From Dendrobium chrysotoxum (lineage: Eukaryota; Streptophyta; Magnoliopsida; Asparagales; Orchidaceae): DNA of 64,000 nucleotides. The notes under the pieces were generated by a model. That model was not told the origin of the DNA. It did no database searches and saw nothing but the letters and a program-made list of their open reading frames with translations. Below, one piece after another: positions 12,470-23,152 of the stretch. The stretch lies in the NCBI GenBank assembly GCA_019925795.1, contig CM034304.1:20662228-20726227 (forward strand). The letters run 5' to 3'. Positions within the stretch are counted from its first letter, which is position 1; the number at the start of each line of letters is the position of its first letter. The position numbers and the translations under genes were made by a program.

Positions 12470-13965
12470 TCAATCATATAGCTTAGTAAACTTATAAAAT
12501 GCAACACCCGCTTGATAGATAATTAACTCTAGGCCCTGGTGGCCATAAGGCCATCCAGTAAGAGAAGTTGGTTGGCATGAGTACCTCCAGTGCAAGCACA
12601 CATAAATGTCAGAGTGGAAGATACCATCAGACCAAAAAATCTTGGTTTCCACCAAAGCCATCCAAGGAGATGAAGGTGGATTGTTGGCTTCACTCATCAT
12701 AGTCCAAAAGGAAAAAAATCATCATGAAGCGAAATCTTGAATCAACAGAGAATAGAAGGAAAAAGATCTTTAAGCTCATCCAAATTCTTCCACTTACTAG
12801 CCTTTAATTTGATAGAATTCCTGATAGAGACACAGAGGGTTGAAGAAGTAACCCAAGCACCAGAGAAATGATGGTTTTTTCTTTCTTTCCAAAGAAAATA
12901 AACCAAGGACCAAATAGCAAAATAATAAAACTATTTTTCCTTATTGTTGAATTCACGCAAGATCTCAAAATGCTCCAAAATTTATAACAAAGTAGGTTTC
13001 ATTAAAATGAACCCAGGTGAGGAAGTAATTCAAAAATTACCAAAAATGAGAAGTCACATTCAAAAAATAAGTCCTTATGAGATTCCATTGAATTGAAGAA
13101 AAAAACACACTCCGGTGGAATATCAATATTTCTCTTAATAAGTTAGATGCTTTTAATTTCTCAATACTTGTCGTTCAAGCATAAGAAGAGAAATGAATGG
13201 AGTTGCATTTGTGCCAAATGAATTTAAGCCATAATACTAATGGTAAGTGCATGTAATAATTGGCCAATAAAATTTGATGAGAAGGATTCGATGAGCCATC
13301 CCATACAACAGTCGATTGCTCTGAAATATAGATTAACAAAATTTCTTCTTGAGCTAACATCAGAATAAAATTAGGTAGCTCCCAGGAACTATGCTGAATG
13401 AAGTTTTTAACAGGGTAATGAGATAGTCTCAGTGGATTGAAAAGCTCTGAAAGAGCTTTTCCATTGCACCATAGGTCCCAATATATAGGTATATTGCTTT
13501 GAGGTGTAATACTAAAAGCAAATATTTCTTTAATCTTAAGAGCAACGGAGCAAATGAGTTTCCAAAGTTTGGAAGCCCGAGAAGGAGGGTGTTTCCAAGG
13601 TGAGACAAATTTCCCTCTAAACCAAGTAGCAATGCTAGAATCATGGGATAGCAGATGCCATAATAAGGAACAGGTGAAGCTATGGTAAAGTGAGCTGATA
13701 GTAGGCATTCCATGACCCATAGCAATCTTATGTTTACAAGCAGTATACCAAGTAATTAAGTGCATTTTTTATTTCTAATATTGCCTTGAAATAAGAATCT
13801 AGAACAAAGTTTCTCGATGGCTTTACATGAACTTTTAGGAATAATAGAGCCTCTTATCCAATAAGCCAAAGTGTTGGAAGTTGTGAATTTGAGGAACTGA
13901 ATCTTACCTATAAAAGATAAAAACTTGACTTTCCAACCATCAAGTAGAGTATACATCCTACTCAT
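12470..13965 (-). pseudogene. LINE ORF2 C-terminal region
   Basis: Frames at 13965-13756, 13765-13175 and 12700-12470 continue the element after the RT, with wording typical of L1 ORF2 C-termini (LDGWKVKFLSFIGKIQFLK, the GR-LSYAGR-like step, then SHDSSIATWFRGKFVSPWK). Stops and shifts separate them. No RNase H-like domain could be recognised, in contrast to the plus-strand LINE downstream. Confidence 0.6.
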
Positions 13966-13971
13966 CAGTGG

Positions 13972-14710
13972 TTAGAAGTGAGAGGAGTTTAATTTTTTAG
14001 AGAAAATAGGGAGCCCCAAATAAGTGAGAGAAGAAGCAGTGTTAGAGATAGCAAGGATGGAATAGATATACAAATGGTTTGGAGATTGAGGTGAGAAGAT
14101 GGTAGAGCTTCTATTGGGATTTATATGGAGGGCTGAAGCATCAGCAAAAACCTCAAGTTTGCTTTTGAAGTTCTTAACATTTTGAGTCAAACTAACTCCA
14201 AACACCAAGAGATCATCTACATAAAGCAGATGATTAAATTCATGTCCATTTGAATTAATTCCACTGAAGGAGGAATTATGTGGATCCATAAGACAACATG
14301 AGAGAGTGTCCATGACAATGCAAAATAATAGAAGGGAAAGTGGGCACCCTTTTTTAAGGCAAGAAGAGGATTTAAAAAAACATTCAAGGGATCCATTAAA
14401 GCAAATGAAAAAATAAACACCATTTATGCAACCCTTGATCCATCTCAAGAACTTCTCGGGGATGCCTTTTTGCCTCATCCGATTAATAAGAAAATCCCTC
14501 GATACTAAATCAAATGCTTTTTGAATATCTAGTTTTGCACAAAAAAAGATTTCTAAAGGATTTAAATTCTCTCAATATTTCAAAGGCAAGGAGAATGTTG
14601 TCATAAGAACATCTCTTAAGAATAAAGCCATCTTGACTTTCACGAATGATAGTGGGTAAGACCTTTTTTAATTTGTTAGCTAGAAGCTTTGCCACAATCT
14701 TGTAGAACAC
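13972..14710 (-). pseudogene. LINE ORF2 reverse transcriptase
   Basis: 14710-14510 holds the early RT motif (MFYKIVAKLLANKLKKVLP, then ESQDGFI). 14478-13972 holds the palm: KKGCPLSLLLFCIVMD (normally RQGDPLSP) and the catalytic LLYVDDLLVFG with both aspartates. A frameshift between the two removes the first catalytic Asp region from a continuous frame. Downstream, ASSLTYLGLPIF is the usual thumb-side motif YLGxPL. Confidence 0.88.
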
Positions 14711-14985
14711 ATTACAAAGGGATATTGGCCTGTAGTCAAAAAAGTTTGAGGCATGGGAGCATTTATGGATTAAGGTTATGGTAGTGGCCTTAACCTCTCT
14801 TGGGAGATGACTCGAGCTGAAGAAGTTTTGATCGCATTACAAACTTTGAGCCCAACAATATCCCACGAGAGTTTATAAAATTCAACAATGAATCCATCTG
14901 GACTTAGGGAGGAAGAGGAGGGTAAAGAAAAAACCACTGCTTTAATATCATCATTAGTAAAAGGGGTTACGTGGAAGTCAGCTAA

Positions 14986-15649
14986 TTATTGAGTAACCCT
15001 ATTCCCAGGGTGAAAAATATACTGAGCTGCACAGGGCAGAGAGGGGGTGTTAAATAGGTTATTAAAGTGCATAATAAGAGCTTCAGCAATATCATGGTAG
15101 GTTGTAAAGAGGCCGAGGGGGGTAGAAATGTCCTTTAATAATGTTATGGTTTTTTCAGGATCTAATTTTAGCATAGAGAAAACCAAGGTTCTCTTCTCCA
15201 TTTGATAACCATTTAAGTTTTGCTCACTGAAGCATCCAAGAGACCTAGGAGGCTTGAAAAGAAGAGGGCAACTCACTAATTTATTTCAGGTTGGAGTTAA
15301 GAGTGTGATCTAAAGGATGCCTCTGAAGATCTGATAGGCAAAGATGTTACTTAGCTTTAAGTTCCTCAATTGAAGAAGAAATATAGTTATATGAGCTCCA
15401 CTTCTTCCCCTTAAGTATACGCTTTAGACTTTGAAGGCAATAATATAATGAAGCAATTAGACTACTAGAAGAAAAATCTCCAAAGGCATCAAGAACTGCT
15501 TCCTGGAAACCATCCAATTTAGTTAAGAAATTTTTAAAAAGAAACCTAGGAGGTTTATAAGAGATAGGCATGGGGATGATGATGAGAGGGGATTGATCAG
15601 AGCACTGTGGAGGATCTACCTTGTAGTAAGCATTTGGAAAGAAATCCAT
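14986..15649 (-). pseudogene. LINE ORF2 endonuclease-RT linker remnant
   Basis: Two reading frames (15649-15347 and 15276-14986) carry the region between endonuclease and RT. WMDFFPNAYYKVDPPQCSDQ and SPLIIIPMP are relics of the SDHSPL endonuclease end. ITLLKDISTPLGLFTTYHDI corresponds to the segment before the RT where the nascent helix is built. Stops separate them. The assignment rests on order and on resemblance to plant L1 ORF2 in this position. Confidence 0.6.
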
Positions 15650-15907
15650 CCAAGCTGAGTTAAATCAATGATCTATCCAGCTTGATGTGAATCGAGTTAT
15701 CAGTTTGTTGGTTAAACCAAGTGTAAAAAAAGCCAACAAAAGTAAGACCTTTAACCCCACAATAAAAGATTGCATTATTCAATTCCCCTAAGCAGCTAGG
15801 CTATAACTAAATGTTGCTGCTTTTTCAGATTCATACCTGCAACTATTAAAATGGCCAACAATAATCCAAGGTTGGGAAATATTATTGGCCAACTCTTTAA
15901 GTTAAGC

Positions 15908-16288
15908 CTAGAGAAATCTCCTATCCTCAAGAGAGTTGGCTGCATAAATGATAGAGAGGAAAAAGGAGGTGGAGGAGCATAAGGAGAGGCACCCATGAAT
16001 AATTTGGTGAGAAAGAATAGTGGGGTTAAACAAGGCACAAGATGGATCCCATTTTACCCAAATTCGGTGAAGAGAGGAGGAACAAAAGTTATTACGGCTC
16101 TCCTCATTCTCAAAAATCTTATGGGAATTAACAAACCAAGGATCAGATAACATAGAAGGTTGAATTTTTGCTTCGAGAACACAAAACAATTTCAACTTAT
16201 GAACATTAATTAAATCTTTGCATGCTTGAACTCTACTAGGGCTATTAAACTCTCTAACATTCCAACTAGCAAAGGTGTGAGGATTCAT
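15908..16288 (-). pseudogene. LINE ORF2 endonuclease domain, N-terminal part
   Basis: The frame starts at an ATG and reads MNPHTFASWNVREFNSPSR, the WNVRG-type opening of L1 ORF2, followed by KLKLFCVLEAKI (the catalytic E of the ETK-like motif). It stops after about 126 codons, inside the sheet that precedes the GDFN motif. The G of WNVRG is replaced by E. The remaining endonuclease is only scattered in other frames. It would have nicked target DNA for target-primed reverse transcription. Confidence 0.75.
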
Positions 16289-16289
16289 T

Positions 16290-16640
16290 AGGATTTTGAG
16301 GAGGAAGGTTTTGCCTTTTTGGCAGATTTAGCTCTTGAGGTTTTTGGAGGAGGGGGAGTGGTGGGTTTTTTGGAGGGTGGTAGGTTGAGGGAAGGATTAG
16401 AGAAGACTTGAGGAAAGCCCTCTAGAGATATTTTATCTGAGCCATTTAGTCGAGGAGGCTGAGAGCAAGGGACTTTAGTTTGCTAAGAGTTAAATTTATT
16501 ATTGAGGGGGAATAATAGGAGATTTGGGGGACATGGGTTGAGTATTTTGATCTGAGGAAGAGGTTTCATCAGTGGGATAGTTTAGGTTTGGGATAATAGG
16601 GTCTTTATATTTAGGTTTGGGATAATGGATTGGGATATTT
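16290..16640 (-). pseudogene. LINE ORF1 C-terminal remnant
   Basis: Translated on the minus strand this gives a Pro/Lys/Ser-rich tail (PPSKKPTTPPPPKTSRAKSA) ending in a stop a few bases before the ATG of the endonuclease frame. Basic, proline-rich tails of this kind close ORF1 of plant L1 elements. In-frame stops occur within it. The DUF4283 and zinc-knuckle parts expected upstream are absent, which sets the 5' truncation point near 16650. Confidence 0.6.
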
Positions 16641-16651
16641 GGGATAACATA

Positions 16652-17025
16652 GAAGGTTAAGTTTTTATATATTTATATATCTAATACCTAAATTTTTATA
16701 TTTATTTATATAAAACTAAAATATTTAAATCATATAAAAATATAACTAATATTATTTTATTTAAAATAAAATACACCTTTTGTTAAATATGATTTGTTTT
16801 GATTCAAACAAATACATAAGTAAAAAAGAATTATATAGATTTTTTTTAAATTAAAAAAAGCATTATATAGATAAATATATTAAAATTTTATGATTTCTCT
16901 AATATATATTTAAATACTGCATATTTCACATAAAATTTACATTTCTTATTCCAAACTCATCACCATGGATCAAATGCACAACTGACTCACTGAAGTTATG
17001 CCTTTGTGATTAGATTTCGTGTTCT
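16652..17025. other. Very AT-rich spacer between two LINEs
   Basis: Runs of TATATTTATATATC and similar low-complexity sequence; no gene seen. Confidence 0.6.
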
Positions 17026-17051
17026 AGGCCAAAATTAAAGTTAACTTTACA

Positions 17052-18282
17052 TTGGGTGAGTCTTATCTATCTGAAGATAAGAAGGCTGTGAAACTGGATG
17101 AAAAAATTGTTTTAACGAACTCAGAGAAGCTTAAGTTTTCCATTGTGGTCAAGGTCTTTGGGAGAGAGATTCCAAATCATCTGATTGCTGCTGAATTAAG
17201 GGGACAATGGGCAAAGTTTGGAAAATTCCATCTAACAGTTCTCAGTCTTGGGTGGGTGCTTTGCTCTTTTAACAACTTAGAAGAGGTGGACAAGGTCTTA
17301 GAGGGTGGCCCTTGGTACGTTAATGGGCACATTGTTGGAATGGATAAATGGACTCCCCATTTTTCTCCAACTTCTTTTGAAGGATTATCATCTCTGATAT
17401 GGGTAAGGATGCCTCACCTTCCGCTGCTTTGTTGGGATGAGAATATTGTGGTAAGGATAGCCTCTATGATTGGAACACCCTTATGGATTGATGGTAACAT
17501 GTTCCAATGGAGTAAAAGGGAATATGCAAGGGTTTGTGTTAGAATGGATCTAAATAAACCGTTTCCTACTGGTGTTTGGGTGGAAGGGTCTTGTGGGAGG
17601 TTTTTTTAAAAAGTCGAATATGAAAAAGTCTCCTCATTTTGTTTCAACTGTGGGAAAGTTGGTCACCTTGCTAATCAATGTATGGGGAAGGAGAATTCGT
17701 AATTAAAGGTTGTGGCTCAAGTGCAGGGGAAAGAAGATGGCACAACCAAAGAGAAATCGGCTGAAGAAACCATTTCTGAACCTACTTATGGACCTTGGGT
17801 CCATGTCAGAAGTAGAAGAAGGAAAGGAATGTTCAAGCAGGTTTCAAGTAGTAATCCAATTTCTGGTAAGAAAGATATTCCGGCGGTGAATCATTCAGAC
17901 AATGGTGAAGTAAAAAAAGGTGATACAGCTAGCTCAAATCAGCTTGTAATCATTGAGAATGGTAATAGAAGTGAGGCTGTGTCTATTTCTATTGAAGTAC
18001 CGTCAATTTGAATGATGTGGAGAATAAGTTTAATGTGCTGAATAGTATTGATGAAGAACATGAGCTTACCAATACTTTGGCTGAGCCAGAAGAAGGAGAA
18101 ATAATCGCTGAAAGTGGGAAATTTGAAATTTTAGAGCCTTTGGAAGATGAGTCCAAAGGAAAGAAATTCAGGCTACAAAAGGAGTTAAGGTATTTAAGCA
18201 AGGATAGTCTCACACTTCCTAGAAGGAAAGGCAGTTTGGTAAAGAATGGTAGAGGTGGGAGTAATCCCTTCTCTAAAAATTA
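17052..18282 (+). pseudogene. LINE ORF1: DUF4283 and CCHC zinc-knuckle protein
   Basis: ORF1 proteins bind the element RNA and form the particle that carries it. Bases 17052-17609 encode a DUF4283-type domain (KLKFSIVVKVFGREIP through WTPHFSP, ending LNKPFPTGVWVEG). A TAA at about 17607-17609 interrupts it just before KVEYEKVSSF and the zinc knuckle CFNCGKVGHLANQC (about 17638-17680). A second stop lies at about 17701. The same frame continues to 18011 (YGPWVHVRSRRRKGMF). The last part, with the NKFNVLNSID phrase usual near ORF1 ends, sits in another frame (18008-18283), so one frameshift occurred near 18005. The natural start is lost by truncation. Confidence 0.85.
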
Positions 18283-19605
18283 ATGGCTTCCATCATTTTT
18301 TGGAATTGTAGGGGGGCAAGGAAAAAAGAAGCCTCCCGCTATTTAAAAGAAGTGGTGAATAAATTTGATGCTCTTTTTGTTGGGCTAATAGAAACTAAGA
18401 TTGCTTGTGTTGACAAGGTTGAGTTAAAGAAAATGTTGGGTCCTCGATGGGATTTCTTTTTGCTTCCTACAGAAGGCTTATCAGGTGGCATGATAATTTG
18501 TTGGAGATCTGATTTGGTGTCTTTCTCAGTGAAGTTTTCTTCTTCTCAAACGGTAGTGGGGGAACTTAATCTTCCTTCTAGAGGAGTTTGGTTGATTGGA
18601 ATGGTATATGGCAGCAGAGATGTTCAGGAGAGGAGGAATTTGTGGAGAAGTCTAGAAGCTTTCTCTAACTTGAAAATACCTTTTATTGTGGGAGGTGACT
18701 TCAATTGTGTATTGTCTCAAGAGGAGAAGAGAGGAGGTAAAAAGTTCTCATTTTCCCAAGGGCCACAAGATATGAATGGGTTTATGAATAGATGTGATTT
18801 ACATGATGTGGGGATAATTGGACCCAAATTCACTTGGTGTAATAATAAATGTGGCGGTGCAAGGATTTTAGAGAGGATAGATCGGGTTCTCCTCAACTCC
18901 TTGGCCTTACAAGTTATTCAACCAGCAGTGGTGCGTCATCTTGCTAGAATAGCGTCGAACCATTGCCCTCTGTTGGTTAAAATCTCTTCTTCTGGGTTCC
19001 GGAGGAGCAAGGTACAGAAATTTGATGAAGTTTGGTCTTCCTACCCTGCCTCTTTTAAGATTGTGGAGAATTCTTGGAGGAAGGCAGATAGCGGTAATGC
19101 TACCCATGTACTTAACACTAAGTTCAAGAGAGCTTTAAAGGCCTTAATGTTTTGGAGCAAATCAAAGCTTGTGAGTCTAAAGGAATTGAAAAAGAGACTG
19201 AAGATGGAAATTACTGAACTACAAAGAGAAGAAGCCGAGAAAGGTGATTTATCTGATCTCAAGCTTGCTGTTCTTAAATCTAAAGTAGTGGAGTTCAATT
19301 CTACTCTTGGTAGACTTGATACATGGTGGAGGCAAAGGGCTAAGGTCAAATGGCTAGAAGAAGGGGACTATAACTCCAAGTACTTTCATTCGTTTGCATC
19401 CAACAGACGGAATAACAACTTTGTTCATCAAATTAAAGATGTCCAAGGGAATGTGTTAGAGGAACAGAAACAAGTTGAAGAAGTGTTTTATGAGTTCTTC
19501 AATGCAAAATGGAAAGGGAGGACTTGTGATCTAAAGGGATGGTCGAATCCTTCTTATGTTCTTAGTCAGGAGGATAGGAGAATTCTGTTAGCAGACTTCT
19601 CCTAG
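18283..19605 (+). pseudogene. LINE ORF2 endonuclease and linker
   Basis: The frame starts at ATG 18283, right after ORF1. The AP-endonuclease fold is seen as IIFWNCRGARKKE, GLIETK, IVGGDFNC, then RIDRVL and ASNHCPLLV. The last motif is normally SDHCPL. Here the catalytic Asp is Asn (consistent with a G-to-A change), so nicking is probably lost. The linker has KVKWLEEGDYNSKYFHS, the usual WxxxGDxNTKFFH step towards the RT. A TAG at 19603-19605 (DFS*EELEE) ends this frame, but the homologous sequence continues in the same frame into the RT, so it is probably a mutated sense codon. Confidence 0.9.
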
Positions 19606-20362
19606 GAAGAGCTAGAGGAGGTGGTCAAACATTTGGAATCTAGCATTTCACCAGGTAAGGATGGAATTACTTATTCTTTCATCAAATTCTATTGGCAAAT
19701 TGTTAAGGAAGACGTTTGGAAGGCTATTGCTTTTTTTTTTTTTTGATACCAATGTGATGTGTGAAGAATGGAAGGAAACATTGGTGGTCTTAATTCCGAA
19801 AATCAAGAATCCTAGTTTCCCTTCCAAATATAGACCAATCATCTTATGTTCTTCAATTTATAAAGTTGTGGCTAAAATGTTATTGAATAGGCTTGTTTGG
19901 CTAATCCCAAAGATTATTTCAGAAGAACAAACTGCCTTTGTTAGAGGTCGGTCTCTTTCAGATCATGTGTTTCTTTCCCAAGAACTAATCCACAAATTCA
20001 GGCTTTCCAAAAATAAAAAAGGTTTGATGGCTATCAAGGTAGATATGGAACAAGCCTATGATAGTATGGGCTGGACTACCTTAAAGCAAGTTTTAGATCG
20101 TTATGGTTTCCCTGAGAAGTTTTCTAACTTGTTGATGCAGTGTGTGCTAGATCCTAAATTCTCCCTTCTCATCAATGGTAGCATCTCTCCTTGGATAAAA
20201 GCTGAATGTGGGTTTAGACAAGGGTGCCCATTGTCCCCTTACCTCTTCATCTTATGTTCACAATTGCTTTCCGAAGCATTCTCTCAAAGGGGGAAAAAAT
20301 TGGTATCAAAGTGGCTCCTAAAGGTGACAAAATCTCGCATCTTCAATATGCTGATGATGTAA
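19606..20362 (+). pseudogene. LINE ORF2 reverse transcriptase, fingers and palm
   Basis: Motifs in order are SPGKDGITYSFIKFYW, VVLIPKIKNPSFPSKYRPI, YKVVAKMLLNRL, EEQTAFVRGRS, then the first catalytic Asp in AIKVDMEQAYDSMGW and ECGFRQGCPLSPYLF. The frame changes at the T run 19730-19744, and again in a GGGGGAAAAAA run at about 20290, where it passes into the following frame. Both shifts are at homopolymers and could be replication slippage or assembly error. Reverse transcriptase copies element RNA at the nicked target. Confidence 0.9.
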
Positions 20363-22329
20363 TTATTTTTTCTATTGCCAACCTCAAACATGTCAAGAAA
20401 ATTAACAAGCTATTGAAGGATTACAAAAAGTGGTCGGTTCAAAGAATCAATGCTCAAAAGTCCTCAGTTCTTTTCGGAAATGCAGTAGGAAGAAGGAAGG
20501 CTGTGTGCCTAGCCAGAACTCTTGGTTTCAAAATTGTTAATGAGCTTAACTACCTTGGAGTCAAGCTAACAACAAGGAGATTAGTTCAATCAGATTTCCA
20601 AAATCTGTTGGAAAAAGCTAGCAGCCGTATTCAAGCTTGGAATAACAAGTTTATTTCTCTTCCTGGTAAACTCCTTCTCATCAAATCTTCATTGATTTCT
20701 CTTCATACATTCTTATCCACTCATTCTCTTGTCCCTAAGGGAGTGTTGAATGATTTGGATAGAATCTGTAGGGACTTTCTTTGGGGAAAAAGTAATAATA
20801 CAAAGGGCCTTCTTTATGTGGCCTGGGACAAACTGTGTAGTCCAAAGAAGATGGGAGGGCAAGGGGTTCTTTCAGCATCAGAAGCTTTAGGACCTCTAAG
20901 GGAAAAGTTTGCTTGGAATTTTCTTTCCAATCCCTCATCACTACTAAATAGGAATTTGAAGGCAAAATATGGAGATGGTATTTGGAATTCTCAAAGCAAA
21001 ATCTATGACTCCTCTACTTGGAAGAATTTAAAGAATGGAGCTATTTTTTTGAAGAATATTATCAGATGGAAGATCTCGGATGGTACTAATGTCGACACTC
21101 TTAGAGATGTTTGGATTCTTGATAAAAGTATAGAGCGTTGGCCTACGTTTGTGGCTGACTCCATCGAAACAGATACAAGCCTTGCTAAATACATTCAAGA
21201 TGGTAGATTGAATGAAGACAAGTTGAAATTGGATTTTGGTCCAAGCCTCATAAAGACTATATCTATTGTTCCAATTTTTCAATCACAAAGAGATCAAATG
21301 GAATTAATGCTTAAAAGCTCTGGCAGAACCATTGCAGCATTGATTTCTGAAAAACTACACTCAAATGAAGCTGCTGATTTCAGGTGGGATTGGAAAAAAA
21401 GCCTGAAGTTGCATCCACGGATGGAGTTCTTTTGGTGGAGACTCTTGCTTAATGCGATTCCTACTAATTTGTTCCTGATGTATAGGAGATTGCAAGACTA
21501 CAATGGCTGTCCAAGAGGATGTTTGTCAGCTGAAACTTTGGATCATATTGCAGGTAATTGTGTGTATATTACCCAGGTTTTGGAGTTGCTGAACAAATGG
21601 GGATTGAAGGTCCCTATGTTCTCTGATTTGGAAGGCTGTAATCTGTCATTGCCGCAGCTATCAGAAGCTAACCCTTTTATAGGGAACTTGTACTGTTCAG
21701 CTGTGTATCTGTCTTGGAAGAGTAGGAATAAGCTACAACATGGGGAGAAGGAAGTGAACACCACGGTAACTGCTACTTACTCTGTTTGTTATGCTGCGGC
21801 ATCATTCCATTCGGAAGCCTGGGATGTCAACCAGCTGGTGAAGCTGTCCAAAGACTTTTGGCATCCTCCTCCACCCAAGTGGATCAAGCTCAACATTGGC
21901 ACCTCTTTAAAAAGCAATTACGAGGGAGGCATTGGTGGAGTGATAAGAGATTCTAAAGGAAGATTTCTATGTGCTTTTGGGTTCTCTTGTTTACATTGGG
22001 ATCCTAGTGAGCTTGAGTTCCGTTCTATTATGGCTTTTAAGAAGGTTATGCAAGAATGGATGTTTGAGAAGAAGGGTATTATTATTGAAGGAGATTGTGT
22101 TAATGTAATGAAAAATGTTCACAGTATGCTGAATTATGATGATGTCAAGGATCCTTTCTTCAAGTGGAAAGATTTTTCCTTTCTTAAGGAGTTTAGTCAA
22201 GTAGTCATTCAAGTTGTAAATAGGAAATGTAATAAGTTAGCCGATTGTTGTGCTAACTTAGCTTCTTCTAGGAATTTTTTTTGGGATGACGTTGGTTGTA
22301 ATAATATTCCTCCTTACTTTGTGTATTAG
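20290..22329 (+). pseudogene. LINE ORF2 RT catalytic site, zf-RVT and RNase H-like domain
   Basis: A frame open from 20224 reads correctly from about 20290. The second catalytic pair is in LQYADDVIIFS, followed by ELNYLGVKLTT (YLG motif) and the long thumb/connection region. A zf-RVT-like segment follows (LHPRMEFFWWRLLLNAIPT, then GCPRGCLSAETLDHI). The C-terminal RNase H-like domain (about 21880-22280) has GGIGGVIRDSKGRF, an E in SELEFRS, IIIEGDCVNVM and NKLADCCANLAS. The first catalytic Asp, normally in LNTDGS or LNFDGS, is missing: the text reads LNIGTS. The frame ends at TAG 22327-22329, 82 bases before the poly(A). Confidence 0.9.
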
Positions 22330-22492
22330 TTAAAGGAGGACTGTGATAGGGGAGCTATCACTTAGGTCCTGCTATTTAGTATTAATTAAAATTTGCTCTT
22401 TGCATTCCCTCAAAAAAAAAAGGCCAAAATTATAAGTTATTTCTGCTCGAATTTGATTCCCTCTCCATCTCACCGTGTTTTTGGATCCATTC

Positions 22493-22820
22493 AATTGCAT
22501 TTCATGGCAGCTAAAGCAGACCGTAGAAGAAGATGAGGAGGGTTTTTTGAGTGAAGAAGAAAAATGAACCCCCTCCTACTATGTAGGATGCCACCTATAA
22601 GGTATTTGACTCTTCCCTTAAGCACTCAATTTTTATTTTGTCATTTAATTTATCATTCTTTATATGTTGGCTTTTAAAATGTTTCCTATTTAGGACCTAT
22701 CTTGGAGCATTGAAGATCTTCAAAGAATTTCTTTGGGTTTTTAGTGTACAAGTTGGTCAATCTATGTTGTATGAATTAGGGATTCGTTGCTCTTTCCATT
22801 GATGGTATGTTCTGCAGGGA
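22493..22820 (+). repeat. Left copy, part B, of the inverted duplication (hairpin arm)
   Basis: This stretch is the reverse complement of 23153-23486 with roughly 85% identity by eye, including long perfect blocks (for example TCTTTCCATTGATGGTATGT near 22791). It is the continuation of the unit whose first part is at 1-2042. In the right copy the two parts are contiguous, whereas here they are separated by about 20 kb of insertions. Confidence 0.9.
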
Positions 22821-23152
22821 TACAAATATTGTTTAATTTTTCCATTCATAAAGTATTATTTTTTACCTTTTACATTCAGAGCAAAATTCTAAATTAAAAA
22901 GTGTGTTTTGTTTTTCAAATGTCAAAATTCTAAAATTAAAATGTGGATTTTGTTTTTCAAATGGAATTATTGTTGGGGAAGCATAAATAGATGCTTGTTG
23001 CTGCTTTTCCTTTTATGAGGATGCATATTACGAATAGATGTTTGCTAAATTAGTGTTATGTAGTTTAGAATAACCTTTCTTTTTTATCATGTTATATGAT
23101 TGGCAGCTAGGCTAATTAGTTAATCTTATCAAGAAAAGTATGATTAATATTA
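22821..23152. other. Spacer between the inverted arms
   Basis: 332 bp of AT-rich sequence separates the two arms. It contains a short imperfect duplication, with CAAAATTCTAAA occurring at about 22883 and again at about 22923. No gene is seen. Confidence 0.6.

Larger units (their letters stand above)
12262..16650 (-). mobile_element. Degenerate L1-type LINE
   Basis: On the minus strand the order is: end of ORF1 (about 16640-16290), apurinic endonuclease (16288-15908), linker, reverse transcriptase (about 14710-13972) and a C-terminal region down to about 12470. A 3' tail follows, which ends in an A-rich AAAAGAAAAGAAAAG run at 12262-12284. Many stops and frameshifts make it non-functional. The 5' part is missing, as in most LINE copies. 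TAACATA occurs at both borders (12255-12261 and 16645-16651) and could be a remnant target duplication, but 7 bp is weak. Confidence 0.85.
17041..22421 (+). mobile_element. 5'-truncated L1-type LINE, 5.4 kb, with TSD and poly(A)
   Basis: The body carries ORF1 (DUF4283 plus zinc knuckle) and ORF2 (endonuclease, RT, RNase H-like). It ends in an A run (22412-22421). AGGCCAAAATTA occurs at 17026-17037 and again directly after the tail (22421-22432), a 12-bp target duplication extendable by AAG with one indel. There is no 5' UTR and the ORF1 frame is open right to the border, so the copy is slightly 5'-truncated. The frame is broken at several places, but domains read over long distances, so this is clearly younger than the minus-strand LINE at 12262-16650. 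Confidence 0.93.

Noticed and set aside
19730..19744. T run as a programmed frameshift in LINE ORF2
   Set aside because: A 15-base homopolymer is more likely slippage or an assembly error, and it is not a known LINE recoding site.
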